A stretch of 64,000 bases of DNA from Reticulitermes speratus (GCA_021186555.1 JAJKFL010000012.1:1674001-1738000), one strand, 5' to 3'; shown: positions 1 to 10,886, counted from the stretch's first letter. A program made the numbers and translations. The notes: generated by a model from the sequence alone, not told the origin.

Positions 1-762
1 GCTTGTGTGACAAATAGAAACAAGGGACGATCGAGCGTCTTGAAAATGCCGACGACTTATTTTCATCTAGCTAATACGATAGACAGAGTTGCTGTGCGGC
101 CTCTCGGAGGACTGCAGCTTGCATGCAGCCTAGCTAGCTGATCACTGTACATTCTGAAAGCGTTTCCTCCTACACTTCTGCAGCACTGGACGGCCTGACA
201 AACAGTGGCCTGTGAACACTTTGGCTACTAGCCCCTCAAATCACTTCAAAAATCTAGTAAACATGCACATTTTATTTATCAGGTCCAGGTTAATGGCGTT
301 TCGATGTGTTAAATGTGCTTCAGTTGCGAGGACACGAGACACAGCAGCCGTTCAAGGCCCAGTGGTCGCTATGTGCGTCATCTGACGGCCGGCGTGGTTG
401 TTTCGCGCCTAATCGTTTGCCTCCAGTCTGCACGTCAGATGCTGCCTAACTGCCGTGAGCAAAGCGCCATTGGAACCTGAACCTGAGCTGAACCTGAGCT
501 GAACCTGAGCCTAAGGAGAGGACCATGACGGCTTGCAAGTTGACTGAGGGCCTTTGAGGCCATTGATTGTAACATGCAGCGAACAGCGGCAACTGTGAGG
601 ATGCTGACTTGCTGTCAGCAGCTTCTGCAAGACTTCAGTGCTTGATTCCTTTAAGTCACCTTCAGGGACTCGTGCCTCGCCACCTGTAGTTGGACCTGCC
701 TGCAGTTCAAAAGCAAGTGTCTGCAGCTTGTCATTTGTTTGACAAGCAAACATGCGGTTTAA
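1..762. other. No gene recognised; left edge
   Basis: I see no coding exon, SINE or LINE piece in this stretch. There is a short tandem run of GAACCTGAGCT-like units at about 474-512. The open frame crossing 511-864 on the minus strand is only the edge of the following minisatellite and has no recognisable protein. Confidence 0.5.
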
Positions 763-1502
763 CCTGTTAGCTACCGGCCTGTTAGCTACCGGCCTGTTAG
801 CTACCGGCCTGTTAGCTACAGACCTGATAGCTACATACCTGTTAGCTACAGACCTGTTAGCCACCGGCCTGTTAGCTACAGACCTGTTAGCTACCGGCCT
901 GTTAGCTACAGACCTGTTAGCTACAGACCTGTTAGCTACAGACCTGTTAGCTACAGACCTGTTAGCTACCGGCCTGTTAGCTACAGACCTGTTAGCTACA
1001 AACCTGTTAGCTACCGGCCTGTTGCTACAGGCCTGTTGCTACAGGCCTGTTGCTACAGGCCTGTTAGCTACAGGCCTGTTAGCTACCGGCCTGTTAGCTA
1101 CAGACCTGATAGCTACATACCTGTTAGCTACAGACCTGTTAGCTACCGGCCTGTTAGCTACAGACCTGTTAGCTACAGACCTGTTAGCTACAGACCTGTT
1201 AGCTACAGACCTGTTAGCTACAGACCTGTTAGCTACCGGCCTGTTAGCTACAGACCTGTTAGCTACAGACCTGTTAGCTACAGACCTGTTAGCTACCGGC
1301 CTGTTAGCTACAGACCTGTTAGCTACAGACCTGTTAGCTACCGGTCTGTTAGCTACATGCCTGTTAGCTACAGGCCTGTTAGCTACAGACCTGTTAGCTA
1401 CAGACCTGTTAGCTACAGACCTGTTAGCTACAGACCTGTTAGCTACCGGTCTGTTAGCTACAGGCCTGTTAGCTACAGACCTGTTAGCTTCCGGCCTGTT
1501 AG
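763..1502. repeat. 15-bp minisatellite, about 49 units
   Basis: The unit is CTGTTAGCTACMGRC, where ACCGGC and ACAGAC variants alternate irregularly. A few 12-bp units (GTTGCTACAGGC) sit at 1021-1065. The unit is five codons long and stop-free in several frames, so it gives long open frames on both strands (repeating LLATG/LLATD on +, NRPVA/NRSVA on -). I read these as artefacts, not proteins. Confidence 0.95.
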
Positions 1503-1710
1503 TCATTGCAACGCTGCGTCGCTCGGTAAGCGGTCCCGACGTTTCAACCTTTCATTCCTTTATGGGCATTGAACCCTTCAAGATCAATACATGTCCCTCC
1601 GAAACGTCGGCAACCACTGGCACAGCAACATGTGGTCACAGAGCTATCAAAACAGCAGCATCAGCATGACAATTAAAACACAACACAACACAAGCCAAGT
1701 GTTATGACAC
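1503..1710. other. Short spacer with inverted GAAACGTC motifs
   Basis: This is unique-looking sequence between two arrays. It holds GACGTTTC near 1539 and GAAACGTC near 1600 in opposite orientation, about 60 bp apart. GAAACGTC-type motifs recur across the window and resemble the 3' part of degenerate hammerhead-like repeat ends. No CTGATGA partner was found here. Confidence 0.4.
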
Positions 1711-3136
1711 AGACTGACTGTGGCGAGGTGTGCTACAGGCAGTGTGGCATGTGTTCATCACCGTGGTCACAACAGTCAGCAGGCGGTCAGTGACTGACTG
1801 TGGCGAGCTGTGCTACAGGCAGTGTGGCATGTGTTCATCACCGTGGTCACAACAGTCAGCAGGCGGTCAGTGACTGACTGTGGCGAGGTGTGCTACAGGC
1901 AGTGTGGCATGTGTTCATCACCGTGGTCACAACAGCTAGCAGGCGGTCAGTGACTGACTGTGGCGAGGTGTGCTACAGGCAGTGTGGCATGTGTTCATCA
2001 CCGTGGTCACAACAGTCAGCAGGCGGTCAGTGACTGACTGTGGCGAGGTGTGCTACAGGCAGTGTGGCATGTGTTCATCACCGTGGTCACAACAGTCAGC
2101 AGGCAGTCAGTGACTGACTGTGGCGAGGTGTGCTACAGGCAGTGTGGCATGTGTTCATCACCGTGGTCACAACAGCTAGCAGGCGGTCAGTGACTGACTG
2201 TGGCGAGGTGTGCTACAGGCAGTGTGGCATGTGTTCATCACCGTGGTCACAACAGTCAGCAGGCGGTCAGTGACTGACTGTGGCGAGGTGTGCTACAGGC
2301 AGTGTGGCATGTGTTCATCACCGTGGTCACAACAGTCAGCAGGCGGTCAGTGACTGACTGTGGCGAGGTGTGCTACAGGCAGTGTGGCATGTGTTCATCA
2401 CCGTGGTCACAACAGTCAGCAGGCGGTCAGTGACTGACTGTGGCGAGGTGTGCTACAGGCAGTGTGGCATGTGTTCATCACCGTGGTCACAACAGCTAGG
2501 AGGCGGTCAGTGACTGACTGTGGCGAGGTGTGCTACAGGCAGTGTGGCATGTGTTCATCACCGTGGTCACAACAGCTAGCAGGCGGTCAGTGACTGACTG
2601 TGGCGAGGTGTGCTACAGGCAGTGTGGCATGTGTTCATCACCGTGGTCACAACAGCTAGCAGGCGGTCAGTGACTGACTGTGGCGAGGTGTGCTACAGGC
2701 AGTGTGGCATGTGTTCATCACCGTGGTCACAACAGTCAGCAGGCAGTCAGTGACTGACTGTGGCGAGGTGTGCTACAGGCAGTGTGGCATGTGTTCATCA
2801 CCGTGGTCACAACAGCTAGCAGGCGGTCAGTGACTGACTGTGGCGAGGTGTGCTACAGGCGGTGTGGCATGTGTTCATCACCGTGGTCACAACAGCTAGC
2901 AGGCGGTCAGTGACTGACTGTGGCGAGGTGTGCTACAGGCAGTGTGGCATGTGTTCATCACCGTGGTCACAACAGTCAGCAGGCAGTCAGTGACTGACTG
3001 TGGCGAGGTGTGCTACAGGCAGTGTGGCATGTGTTCATCACCGTGGTCACAACAGCTAGCAGGCGGTCAGTGACTGACTGTGGCGAGGTGTGCTACAGGC
3101 AGTGTGGCATGTGTTCATCACCGTGGTCACAACAGC
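1711..3136. repeat. 80-bp minisatellite, about 18 units
   Basis: The period is exactly 80 bp (for example AGTGTGGCAT recurs at 1741, 1821 and 1901). Units differ at a few sites (AGTCAGC versus AGCTAGC; AGGCGGTCAG versus AGGCAGTCAG) arranged in mixed blocks. Part of each unit (TGTTCATCACCGTGGTCAC) is the reverse complement of the LINE tail found elsewhere in the window. The last unit at 3116 runs straight into more of that tail, which suggests the array grew out of a LINE fragment. Confidence 0.95.
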
Positions 3137-3160
3137 CCGCCACTCCCCTCTGCACAGCTC
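3116..3160 (-). mobile_element. LINE 3' tail fragment at array edge
   Basis: Read on the minus strand this encodes the end of a non-LTR reverse transcriptase (…WRAVVTTVMN…). It overlaps the last 80-bp unit and continues past it, so it looks like the seed copy of the array. Confidence 0.55.
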
Positions 3161-3529
3161 CCGCGACCCCTCTTACGCACCAACATGCGAGTTTGTAGGC
3201 TTTCGCAGCGTTACAACACACACACTTTCACAAGCCTCTTACTCCTTATTTACGCCATGCGTGCTGCATGTCCTGCCCATTGGCCTATTTAGAGGAATTC
3301 ACGTATACCAGCCACGTTACGTCATCTGATGTTCGTCATCGTCTCCACAAAAGCCTGACAGACGTTTCGAAAGATGCTAGTGCCTTCTTCTGCGGGGTCA
3401 AGCAGTCATTCTTCTTCTCCTCGGAATGCTTCAGGCAGCAGGTTCCATCGAAACGTCGTGAGCAGCCGACCTGCCCCAACACCTGACACACGACACTGAC
3501 CGACTGACCGAGCAGCCAGTGAAGGAACC

Positions 3530-3612
3530 GCATGTTCATCACCGTGTTCACAACAGCAACACCACTTGCCCCAGTCCTGACCCAGATCAATCCAATCCAC
3601 ACCCTCCCAACT
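3530..3612 (-). mobile_element. LINE reverse-transcriptase tail fragment
   Basis: The minus strand reads GVDWIDLGQDWGKW followed by a frame-disturbed VVNTVMN-type segment. This matches the C-terminal WEDNIKMDL…VDWIxLAQDRxxWRAVV block of a widespread arthropod non-LTR family. It is a short, decayed, 5'-truncated piece. The clade was not assigned. Confidence 0.6.
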
Positions 3613-3629
3613 AACTAACTCCATGCAGC

Positions 3630-4020
3630 ACAGTCCTTCTTGATAAGCTAACAGTTCCTCAGCTAGTCAAGAAATTCCCCGCGTTCTATGTAACCCGAAG
3701 GTTCATTACCGCACTCACAAGAGCCCGAATCCACACCCTCCCACCTTTTTTTAATATCCTTTTTAATATTGTCCTCCCATCTACGTCTAGGTCTTTCAGT
3801 TGTGTTCCTTCATGCTCCCCGATCAAAACAGTCCAGCATTTCTCTTGTTCCCCATACGTGCCACATGACCGGCCCATCTCACCCACCCCATACACTGCAG
3901 TTCCTCCACCTGCTGTAACGTCCTCGCTCTGGTCCCAAATGTCTCTCTCAGCGCCACCCTCTCGAACCCGCAATCCCCAGTTTTGCTGCAGTTCTATGCA
4001 GCCAGTTCCACCGGCCACAC
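3630..4020 (-). mobile_element. LINE C-terminal tail, longer decayed copy
   Basis: Several minus-strand frames give recognisable blocks in order: an LRV…ER.IW segment, WGTREMLDC, RPRRRWEDNIKKD, GVDS and VMNLRV. Together they match the last 120 or so residues of a non-LTR reverse transcriptase, followed by 3'-UTR sequence (TTCTTGACTAGCTGAGGAAC-like). The coding frame is broken by several frameshifts, so the copy is dead. Confidence 0.65.
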
Positions 4021-4487
4021 TTAACGCCTGCAGGCCTTAAGGCGGGCCATGACTCAGGCAGAGGCCTTGGCTCAATTCCAGGCAGGCCAGTTCCTGTGGG
4101 ATTTGTGGTGTATAAAGCGGCACTAGGACAGGTTCAGCTCGCAGTAATGCCACCAGCGATGCCTACTGAGCTACATGTTGATACAACTCGTATTAGAAGG
4201 ACAAGCGGGCGCAGGCCGGTAAGTTTTAAACAAAGCAAAGATCTGTCGCACATTGCTGTGTGCGTTGGACAGTGCGTGTCGTTAGGCCGGGCCGAGCTAG
4301 TGCGTGGCACTGCAGTCAGTCACGTGGCCACAGCAATTAGAGGCGTCACGTGGAGCGACACGTGCGAGCGAGCTAACGAGATCTGTCGTGCATGCATGGT
4401 GTGCTGGGGTGAGGACAGACACAGCGAGGAGCTTCATGCTGTCTGCTGCTAGCGCGATGATGCAGGTGAAGGCGAAGTGCACAGAGC

Positions 4488-4720
4488 GTCTGTCGGGAAA
4501 CGTGAAGGAAAGAGACCATCTGGAAGACCTTGGCGTAGAGGGAAGGCAATATAATGGATCTTAAAGAAATAGGATGACAGGCTGTGGAGTGGATTGATCT
4601 GGCTGAGTACAGACACAAATGGCGGGCTGTTGTGAGTACGGTAATGAACATTCTGCTTCCACAAACTGCGGGTAATCTGTTGACTAGCTGAGAAACTGTC
4701 AGCTTCTAAAGACGGACTGT
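4488..4720 (+). mobile_element. LINE C-terminal tail fragment
   Basis: The plus strand reads RPSGRPWRRG, then VDWIDLAEYRHKWRAVVSTVMN in broken frames, then the shared 3'-UTR (TTGACTAGCTGAGAAACTGTC). It is the same family as the copies at 3530-4020 but in the opposite orientation. Confidence 0.6.
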
Positions 4721-4754
4721 GCTAATGCTCGCCTTACAATGACAGGCATTCTCG

Positions 4755-4860
4755 AAAAGCTGACAGTCGCTCAGGCACAACACAGTTCGTCACCTCACTC
4801 ACAACAGCACAACCCATTTCAATATTATCCTCATATTGGTCTCTTCTGCCCCTCAGCTTT
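4755..4860 (-). mobile_element. Short LINE 3' fragment
   Basis: The minus strand carries the 3'-UTR piece (GAGCGACTGTCAGC) and degraded remnants of the terminal coding block. It is small and heavily diverged, so the assignment rests on the 3'-UTR similarity. Confidence 0.35.
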
Positions 4861-5079
4861 GTGTCTCAAGTAAACAACAGTTGTTCTCGCTGCCATGCAT
4901 GCTACATGTACCACTTTATCAGATCATTATACAAATGAACACAGAAGGGACCAGTTCTGTTTCCTGACTGATCCCTACCCCGACTGGACAATCACAGGGC
5001 CAACATTGCAATCGGCCAAGACCACTTCCTGTAGACGTATCACGTGACTAGTACCGCTGCCAGCCATGACACAGGCCGG

Positions 5080-5240
5080 GCCATCCCCCGCGCTCTGACT
5101 GGCTGATGGGCGGCCATGTTGCGGATTGGAGGGGCTGGCCACGCCTCCCGCCGCGCGGACCAATGGCGGCGCAAGGGGAGGCTGGAGCGCGAGCGGACTG
5201 CGGCATAAAGACAGCAGACGGCGGAGTGGCATAGCGACAG
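5080..5240 (+). promoter_or_regulatory. Candidate sim promoter (GC-rich, CCAAT, TATA-like)
   Basis: This is one of the few GC-rich, CpG-bearing stretches outside the PAS exons. It has ATTGG at about 5125 and CCAATGG at 5160 (both CCAAT-box orientations), a CACGCCTCCC-type GC box near 5142, a TATA-like CATAAAG at 5204-5210, and an initiator-like ACAGT about 30 bp later (5237-5241). A strong donor follows at 5294. The layout is that of a promoter plus a short leader exon on the + strand. The next credible + strand exon is the sim bHLH exon 38 kb downstream, so I infer it may be a sim promoter. It could also serve an unrelated non-coding transcript. Confidence 0.45.
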
Positions 5241-5294
5241 TGCGAGTGTGCGGGAGTGGCGACTGAGTGGGACTGAGCGAGCGAGCGACAGCAG
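5239..5294 (+). other. Candidate non-coding 5' leader exon
   Basis: The segment ends in CAG|GTGAGT, a near-perfect donor, and contains no ATG. If it is spliced to the acceptor at 43611, the joined frame has an in-frame TGA (5274-5276) 18 nt upstream of the ATG at 43612. That would make MKEKSK the true N terminus. Transcript data are needed; only the signals are seen here. Confidence 0.4.
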
Positions 5295-5333
5295 GTGAGT
5301 GTCATGGCAGTAACATGCGTCTGACTGAGCATA

Positions 5334-5425
5334 GGGCTGTTGTGAGCACGGTGATGAACATTACCGTTCCGTAAAATACGGAGAACTTGTTGACTAGCTG
5401 AGGAACTGTCAGCTTGTAAAAAAGT
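5334..5425 (+). mobile_element. LINE 3' fragment
   Basis: The terminal RAVVSTVMN block (GGGCTGTTGTGAGCACGG) is followed by the family's 3'-UTR (TTGACTAGCTGAGGAACTG). It starts about 40 bp after the candidate leader-exon donor. Confidence 0.55.
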
Positions 5426-5829
5426 ATGTTTAAGTGTGACATCGCGTTGTGACGGTACAGAGACAAGTGCAGACGCAGTCAGTTGAACACTGTGACTGCA
5501 ACACGTTTCGGCCCGTCGTCAGGTAGCAAAGAAACGTCGCTATACGCAACACTTAACACTGCACATGTATACGTCGAGGTCTCAACTTACAGCACCATAA
5601 ACAATGCAGGTTACGCCGAAACCATCAATTTTAAATTAATATCACATGCACAGCAATATACGGTACGTTCGAACGGCGTTCGAACAGTTGTCACTAGACG
5701 TACAGACTGTGTTTGTTGACGTTACACCAACTGGTGAATTGTGGCGTCGCTTTGTGGTTCTACATGGACAGTGCACAGCGTTACTGGATGGTAGGAGTTG
5801 TGTTAGGTCTGGTGCTAGGAGCTGTTGTA
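5426..5829. other. Unassigned spacer
   Basis: No gene or known repeat is seen. On the minus strand, 5498-5526 reads CTGACGA…GCCGAAACGTG, a degenerate hammerhead-like string with no usable stem II. Confidence 0.4.
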
Positions 5830-6372
5830 GACGTACTGACAGTTAGTGAATTAGACGTACTGACAGTTAGCAAATTAGACGTACTGACAGTTAGCAAATT
5901 AGACGTACTGACAGTTAGCAAATTAGACGTACTGACAGTTAGCAAATTAGACGTACTGACAGTTAGTAAATTAGACGTACTGACACTTAGTAAATTAGAC
6001 GTACTGACAGTTAGTACATTAGACGTACTGACAGTTAGCAAATTAGACGTACTGACAGTTAGCAAATTAGACGTACTGACAGTTAGCAAATTAGACGTAC
6101 TGACAGTTAGCAAATTAGACGTACTGACAGTTAGTAAATTAGACGTACTGACACTTAGTAAATTAGACGTACTGACAGTTAGTAAATTAGACGTACTGAC
6201 AGATAGTAAATTAGACGTACTGACAGTTAGCAAATTAGACGTACTGACACTTAGTAAATTAGACGTACTGACAGTTAGTAAATTAGACGTACTGACAGTT
6301 AGCAAGTTAGACGTACTGACACTTAGTAAATTAGACGTACTGACAGTTAGTAAATTAGACGTACTGACAGTT
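5830..6372. repeat. 24-bp minisatellite, about 22 units
   Basis: The unit is GACGTACTGACAGTTAGCAAATTA with small variants (ACACTT for ACAGTT, GTAAA for GCAAA). It is eight codons long and stop-free in a frame on each strand (LDVLTVSK on +, SNLLTVST on -), which explains the long open frames here. Confidence 0.95.
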
Positions 6373-7070
6373 CCAAGTCTGTATATCTGTACATTACCAA
6401 CCCAGACAGTTACCAGTCTAACTCCACTACACGCTGTATAAACACGACACACAACAAACAAACCGCACTTACCACGGTAACAGTTACCTCCACACATAAA
6501 GCTGTCATTTAGACGTGCACAAACATATTTACCAACTTACCACCAAATGTATTGACACATTATACTGATAGAACGGCTTGCAGGTCAGAAGTAAGAACGT
6601 TCCTTGTAAAGAACGCCTTGTACACAATTGATCAGTTTGTATCTACTAATCACGATGTAGCTCAGTTCTGACTGTGCTATCTGTTACATACGTTAGTCGT
6701 GTCGTGGTGTTCACATTTTGCTGTCAACTGTACATCGTAATAATTGTGTGTGTTTTGGTTTGTACTTCAGAGACAGGCTGTTGTGTTGTGTTGTGTTGTG
6801 TTGTGTTTGTGTGCTTATCTTTGTGTTACTTGTATGTTGTGATAACATAACGTTATGTTATGTTATCACAACATACATCATGCTCCTCTTTTTTCTTTTC
6901 TTTCTTTCCCTTTCTTCTTTGTGGCCAATTTCATGTTCACACCCTCTTGAATAGATGATGGAATGTGGTTGTTTGTATGTATGTATGTAATGCAATAGAC
7001 TTGGCGAGGCAGGCAACTAGCAGTCTGTCACTGCCGCCGCCAACAATTACAGAACCCCGCTCACAGGCAA
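6373..7070. other. Unassigned region with hairpin and simple repeats
   Basis: It holds a TTGTG microsatellite (6778-6812), a perfect 21-bp inverted repeat (6831-6877), a pyrimidine tract (about 6884-6920) and TATG repeats near 6975. No coding exon was recognised. Confidence 0.5.
6831..6877. repeat. Perfect 21-bp inverted repeat, 5-nt loop
   Basis: Arms 6831-6851 and 6857-6877 are exact reverse complements, separated by GTTAT. The left arm begins TGTATGTTGTGATAAC. The structure is AT-rich and directly follows a TTGTG microsatellite. Confidence 0.9.
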
Positions 7071-7098
7071 ACATTAACCTGAATTACATATAAAGACT

Positions 7099-8808
7099 CA
7101 GTCCGTACCGCTCAGTAAACACTCCGTCTCAGTTATACAAACCAGTCAGTTAATGTTGTACAGTGAAATAATCGCTGTTTGTTCTGAGATCCACACAAAA
7201 CACATAAATACAGTCCGTACCGCGCAGTAAACACACTCCGTCTCAGTTATACAAACCAGTCAGTTAATGTTGTACAGTGAAATAATCGCTGTTTGTTCTG
7301 AGATCCACACAAAACACATAAATACAGTCCGTACCGCGCAGTAAACACACTCCGTCTCAGATATACAAACCAGTCAGTTAATGTTGTACAGTGAAATAAT
7401 CGCTGTTTGTTCTGAGATCCACACAAAACACATAAATACAGTCCGTACCGCGCAGTAAACACACTCCGTCTCAGTTATACAAACCAGTCAGTTAATGTTG
7501 TACAGTGAAATAATCGCTGTTTGTTCTGAGATCCACACAAAACACATAAATACAGTCCGTACCGCGCAGTAAACACACTCCGTCTCAGTTATACAAACCA
7601 GTCAGTTAATGCTGTACAATGAAATAATCGCTGTTTGTTCTGAGATCCACACAAAACACATAAATACAGTCCGTACCGCGCAGTAAACACACTCCGTCTC
7701 AGTTACACAAACCAGTCAGTTAATGTTGTACAGTGAAATAATCGCTGTTTGTTCTGAGATCCACACAAAACACATAAATACAGTCCGTACCGCGCAGTAA
7801 ACACACTCCGTCTCAGTTATACAAACCAGTCAGTTAATGTTGTACAGTGAAATAATCGCTGTTTGTTCTGAGATCCACACAAAACACATAAATACAGTCC
7901 GTACCGCGCAGTAAACACACTCCGTCTCAGTTACACAAACCAGTCAGTTAATGTTGTACAGTGAAATAATCGCTGTTTGTTCTGAGATCCACACAAAACA
8001 CATAAATACAGTCCGTACCGCGCAGTAAACACACTCCGTCTCAGTTATACAAACCAGTCAGTTAATGTTGTACAGTGAAATAATCGCTGTTTGTTCTGAG
8101 ATCCACACAAAACACATAAATACAGTCCGTACCGCGCAGTAAACACACTCCGTCTCAGTTATACAAACCAGTCAGTTAATGTTGTACAGTGAAATAATCG
8201 CTGTTTGTTCTGAGATCCACACAAAACACATAAATACAGTCCGTACCGCGCAGTAAACACACTCCGTCTCAGTTATACAAACCAGTCAGTTAATGCTGTA
8301 CAGTGAAATAATCGCTGTTTGTTCTGAGATCCACACAAAACACATAAATACAGTCCGTACCGCGCAGTAAACACACTCCGTCTCAGTTATACAAACCAGT
8401 CAGTTAATGCTGTACAGTGAAATAATCGCTGTTTGTTCTGAGATCCACACAAAACACATAAATACAGTCCGTACCGCGCAGTAAACACACTCCGTCTCAG
8501 TTATACAAACCAGTCAGTTAATGCTGTACAGTGAAATAATCGCTGTTTGTTCTGAGATCCACACAAAACACATAAATACAGTCCGTACCGCGCAGTAAAC
8601 ACACTCCGTCTCAGTTATACAAACCAGTCAGTTAATGCTGTACAGTGAAATAATCGCTGTTTGTTCTGAGATCCACACAAAACACATAAATACAGTCCGT
8701 ACCGCGCAGTAAACACACTCCGTCTCAGTTATACAAACCAGTCAGTTAATGCTGTACAGTGAAATAATCGCTGTTTGTTCTCAGATCCACACAAAACACA
8801 TAAATACA
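7099..8808. repeat. 114-bp satellite array, about 15 units
   Basis: The period is 114 bp (CACATAAATACAGTCC at 7201, 7315 and 7429). Units are nearly identical and differ at single sites (TTGTACAG versus CTGTACAG; TTATAC versus TTACAC). High identity points to recent or ongoing homogenisation. Confidence 0.97.
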
Positions 8809-8847
8809 CTGTGTGGGCAGAACGTAGAATTGTTGAATGTTAAACAT

Positions 8848-9182
8848 GGCGGTACATATAGTAACCACTGTGCTGTAGCCACAGCTGTACTGGCGGTACA
8901 TATAGTAACCACTGTGCTGTAGCCACAGCTGTACTGGCGGTACATATAGTAACCACTGTGCTGTAGCCACAGCTGTACTGGCGGTACATATAGTAACCAC
9001 TGTGCTGTAGCCACAGCTGTACTGGCGGTACATATAGTAACCACTGTGCTGTAGCCACAGCTGTACTGGCGGTACATATAGTAACCACTGTGCTGTAGCC
9101 ACAGCTGTACTGGCGGTACATATAGTAACCACTGTGCTGTAGCCACAGCTGTACTGGCGGTACATATAGTAACCACTGTGCT
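8848..9182. repeat. 44-bp array, 8 units
   Basis: The period is 44 bp (GGCGGTACATATAG at 8848, 8892 and 8936). The unit is the right end of the 114-bp satellite element plus GCTGTAGCCACAGCTGTACT. A second expansion has therefore happened at the element's other end. Confidence 0.95.
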
Positions 9183-9727
9183 GCAGACCTCACATCTATG
9201 TGCAACCCCCAACAACAGTAAAACTGTCGCCCCCGTTCAATTACCAAATTGCCAGACATCGCCAGCACCCCATGTAAGCCGATTAGCGCCATTTGCATGC
9301 GCTCAGCCGCAATCCAATTGCATTAGGCTAACCAACACCACAAGCTGCCGGTGGCCGAACTAACTGTTAACATGGCGATCTGCGGTTAGCACAGGCGTTC
9401 TTTGCATAGCTCAGCTACACGACTCAACTGTCCTTCAGCGTGCTTCCCAGACGTATTGTGCCTTTGTGTCGTCACCGTGCTAACAAAAGCACTTCCCGAC
9501 ATGTCGCATTGTGTTACGTCTTACACGGCTTACAGAATGTTAGGGCTGTGTAGTAGGCGCATGGTGTCAGCAACAGATTGCTGATTGCTGATTGCTGACT
9601 GGCTGTTACTGCCACACAGTCGAATTTACTGGGAAACTTTAATTTCGATGTTTGTTCCAGTCCTGTCATTTTGATTTTTGATAAACGATAATTTGTTTAA
9701 TTTTGTTACAATTTGCAGATTGAGTTT
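9183..9727. other. No gene recognised
   Basis: Mixed unique sequence with a small GATTGCTGA run at 9575-9600. Open frames on + (9178-9363, 9402-9584) are short and show no domain. Confidence 0.5.
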
Positions 9728-10608
9728 CGTGACACTGTTGTTATATTTAGACGTTCGGTTTGTTTCGTGACACTGTTGTTATATTTAGATGTTCGGTTTG
9801 TTTCGTGACACTGTTGTTATATTTAGACGTTCGGTTTGTTTCGTGACAGTGTTGTTATATTTAGACGTTCGGTTTGTTTCGTGACACTGTTGTTACATTT
9901 AGACGTTCAGTTTGTTTCGTGACACTTGTTATATTTAGACGTTCGGTTTGTTTCGTGACACTGTTGTTATATTTAGACGTTCGGTTTGTTTCGTGACACT
10001 TGTTATATTTAGACGTTCGGTTTGTTTCGTGACACTGTGTGTTATATTTAGACGTTCGGTTTGTTTCGTGACACTGTTGTTATATTTAGACGTTCGGTTT
10101 ATTTCGTGACACTTGTTATATTTAGACGTTCGGTTTGTTTCGTGACACTTGTTATATTTAGACGTTCGGTTTGTTTCGTGACACTGTTGTTATATTTAGA
10201 CGTTCGGTTTGTTTCGTGACACTGTTATTATATTTAGACGTTCGGTTTGTTTCGTGACACTGTTGTTATATTTAGACGTTCGGTTTGTTTCGTGACACTG
10301 TTGTTATATTTAGACGTTCGGTTTTTTTCGTGACACTGTTGTTATATTTAGACGTTCGGTTTGTTTCGTGACACTGTTGTTATATTTAGACGTTCGGTTT
10401 GTTTCGTTACACTGTTGTTATATTTAGACGTTCGGTTTGTTTCGTGACACTGTTGTTATATTTAGACGTTCGGTTTGTTTCGTGACACTGTTGTTATATT
10501 TAGACGTTCGGTTTGTTTCGTGACACTGTTGTTATATATTTAGACGTTCGGTTTGTTTCGTGACACTGTTGTTATATTTAGACGTTCGGTTTGTTTCGTG
10601 ACACTGTT
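9728..10608. repeat. 38-bp minisatellite, about 23 units
   Basis: The unit begins CGTGACACTGTTGTTATATT and continues to GTTCGGTTTGTTT. The period is 38 bp, with several 35-bp units lacking part of CTGTTG. It is AT-rich with little internal variation. Confidence 0.95.
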
Positions 10609-10835
10609 GTGTGAATTTGTACGTGTTTGGTGATTTTAGGTTGTTGCTTATTCTTACGATTGTAGTGCACGTAGTGTGCTTCCGAAACGTCGTGTCTGTA
10701 TAATCAGTGACGACGGAAGACGCCCAACACACATCAGTGACACACTTTATATGACCTTCACCGTGCATCTTAATGTCAATGTCTATTGAACCAACAAAAG
10801 CACCTTCACTGTCAATTTCAATAGCAATATATAAC

Positions 10836-10886
10836 TTCCCCTACATATGTTTCGGTCTGTACACAGACCTTCATCAGGGGTTCAAA
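10836..10886 (-). ncRNA. Hammerhead ribozyme motif
   Basis: The minus strand has all core parts in order. CUGAUGA lies at 10877-10871. Stem II arms GGUCUGU and ACAGACC pair perfectly across a 2-nt turn (10869-10854). GAAA is at 10853-10850. A minimal stem III follows, a C-G pair closing an AUAU loop, then GUA (10844-10842) with the predicted cleavage after A. Stem I pairs CCC (10880-10878) with GGG (10841-10839). Very short stem III is the form known from Penelope-like elements, retrozymes and some insect satellites. Activity is inferred, not shown. Confidence 0.7.

Larger units (their letters stand above)
7071..9182 (+). mobile_element. Satellite-cored repeat element, copy 1
   Basis: The copy has three parts: a left end (ACATTAACCTGAATTACAT…), an internal 114-bp tandem core (7099-8808), and a right end (CACTGTGTGGGCAGAACG, then TTGTTGAATGTTAAAC) that passes into a 44-bp array. 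The same order recurs at 27463-29776 and 33288-35210, and inverted at 17314-18635. It therefore behaves as one dispersed element with an expandable core. No transposase or reverse transcriptase is present, and its class is unknown. Confidence 0.7.

Noticed and set aside
752-1669. LLATG/LLATD repeat frame resembling pentapeptide-repeat proteins
   Set aside because: The 15-bp unit is stop-free in three or more frames on both strands. The pattern lacks the A(D/N)LXX spacing, and it ends in random sequence.
5713-6441. Leucine-rich-looking frames LDVLTVSK / NLLTVSTS
   Set aside because: They are translations of the 24-bp array on both strands. The regular leucines follow from the period, not from an LRR fold.
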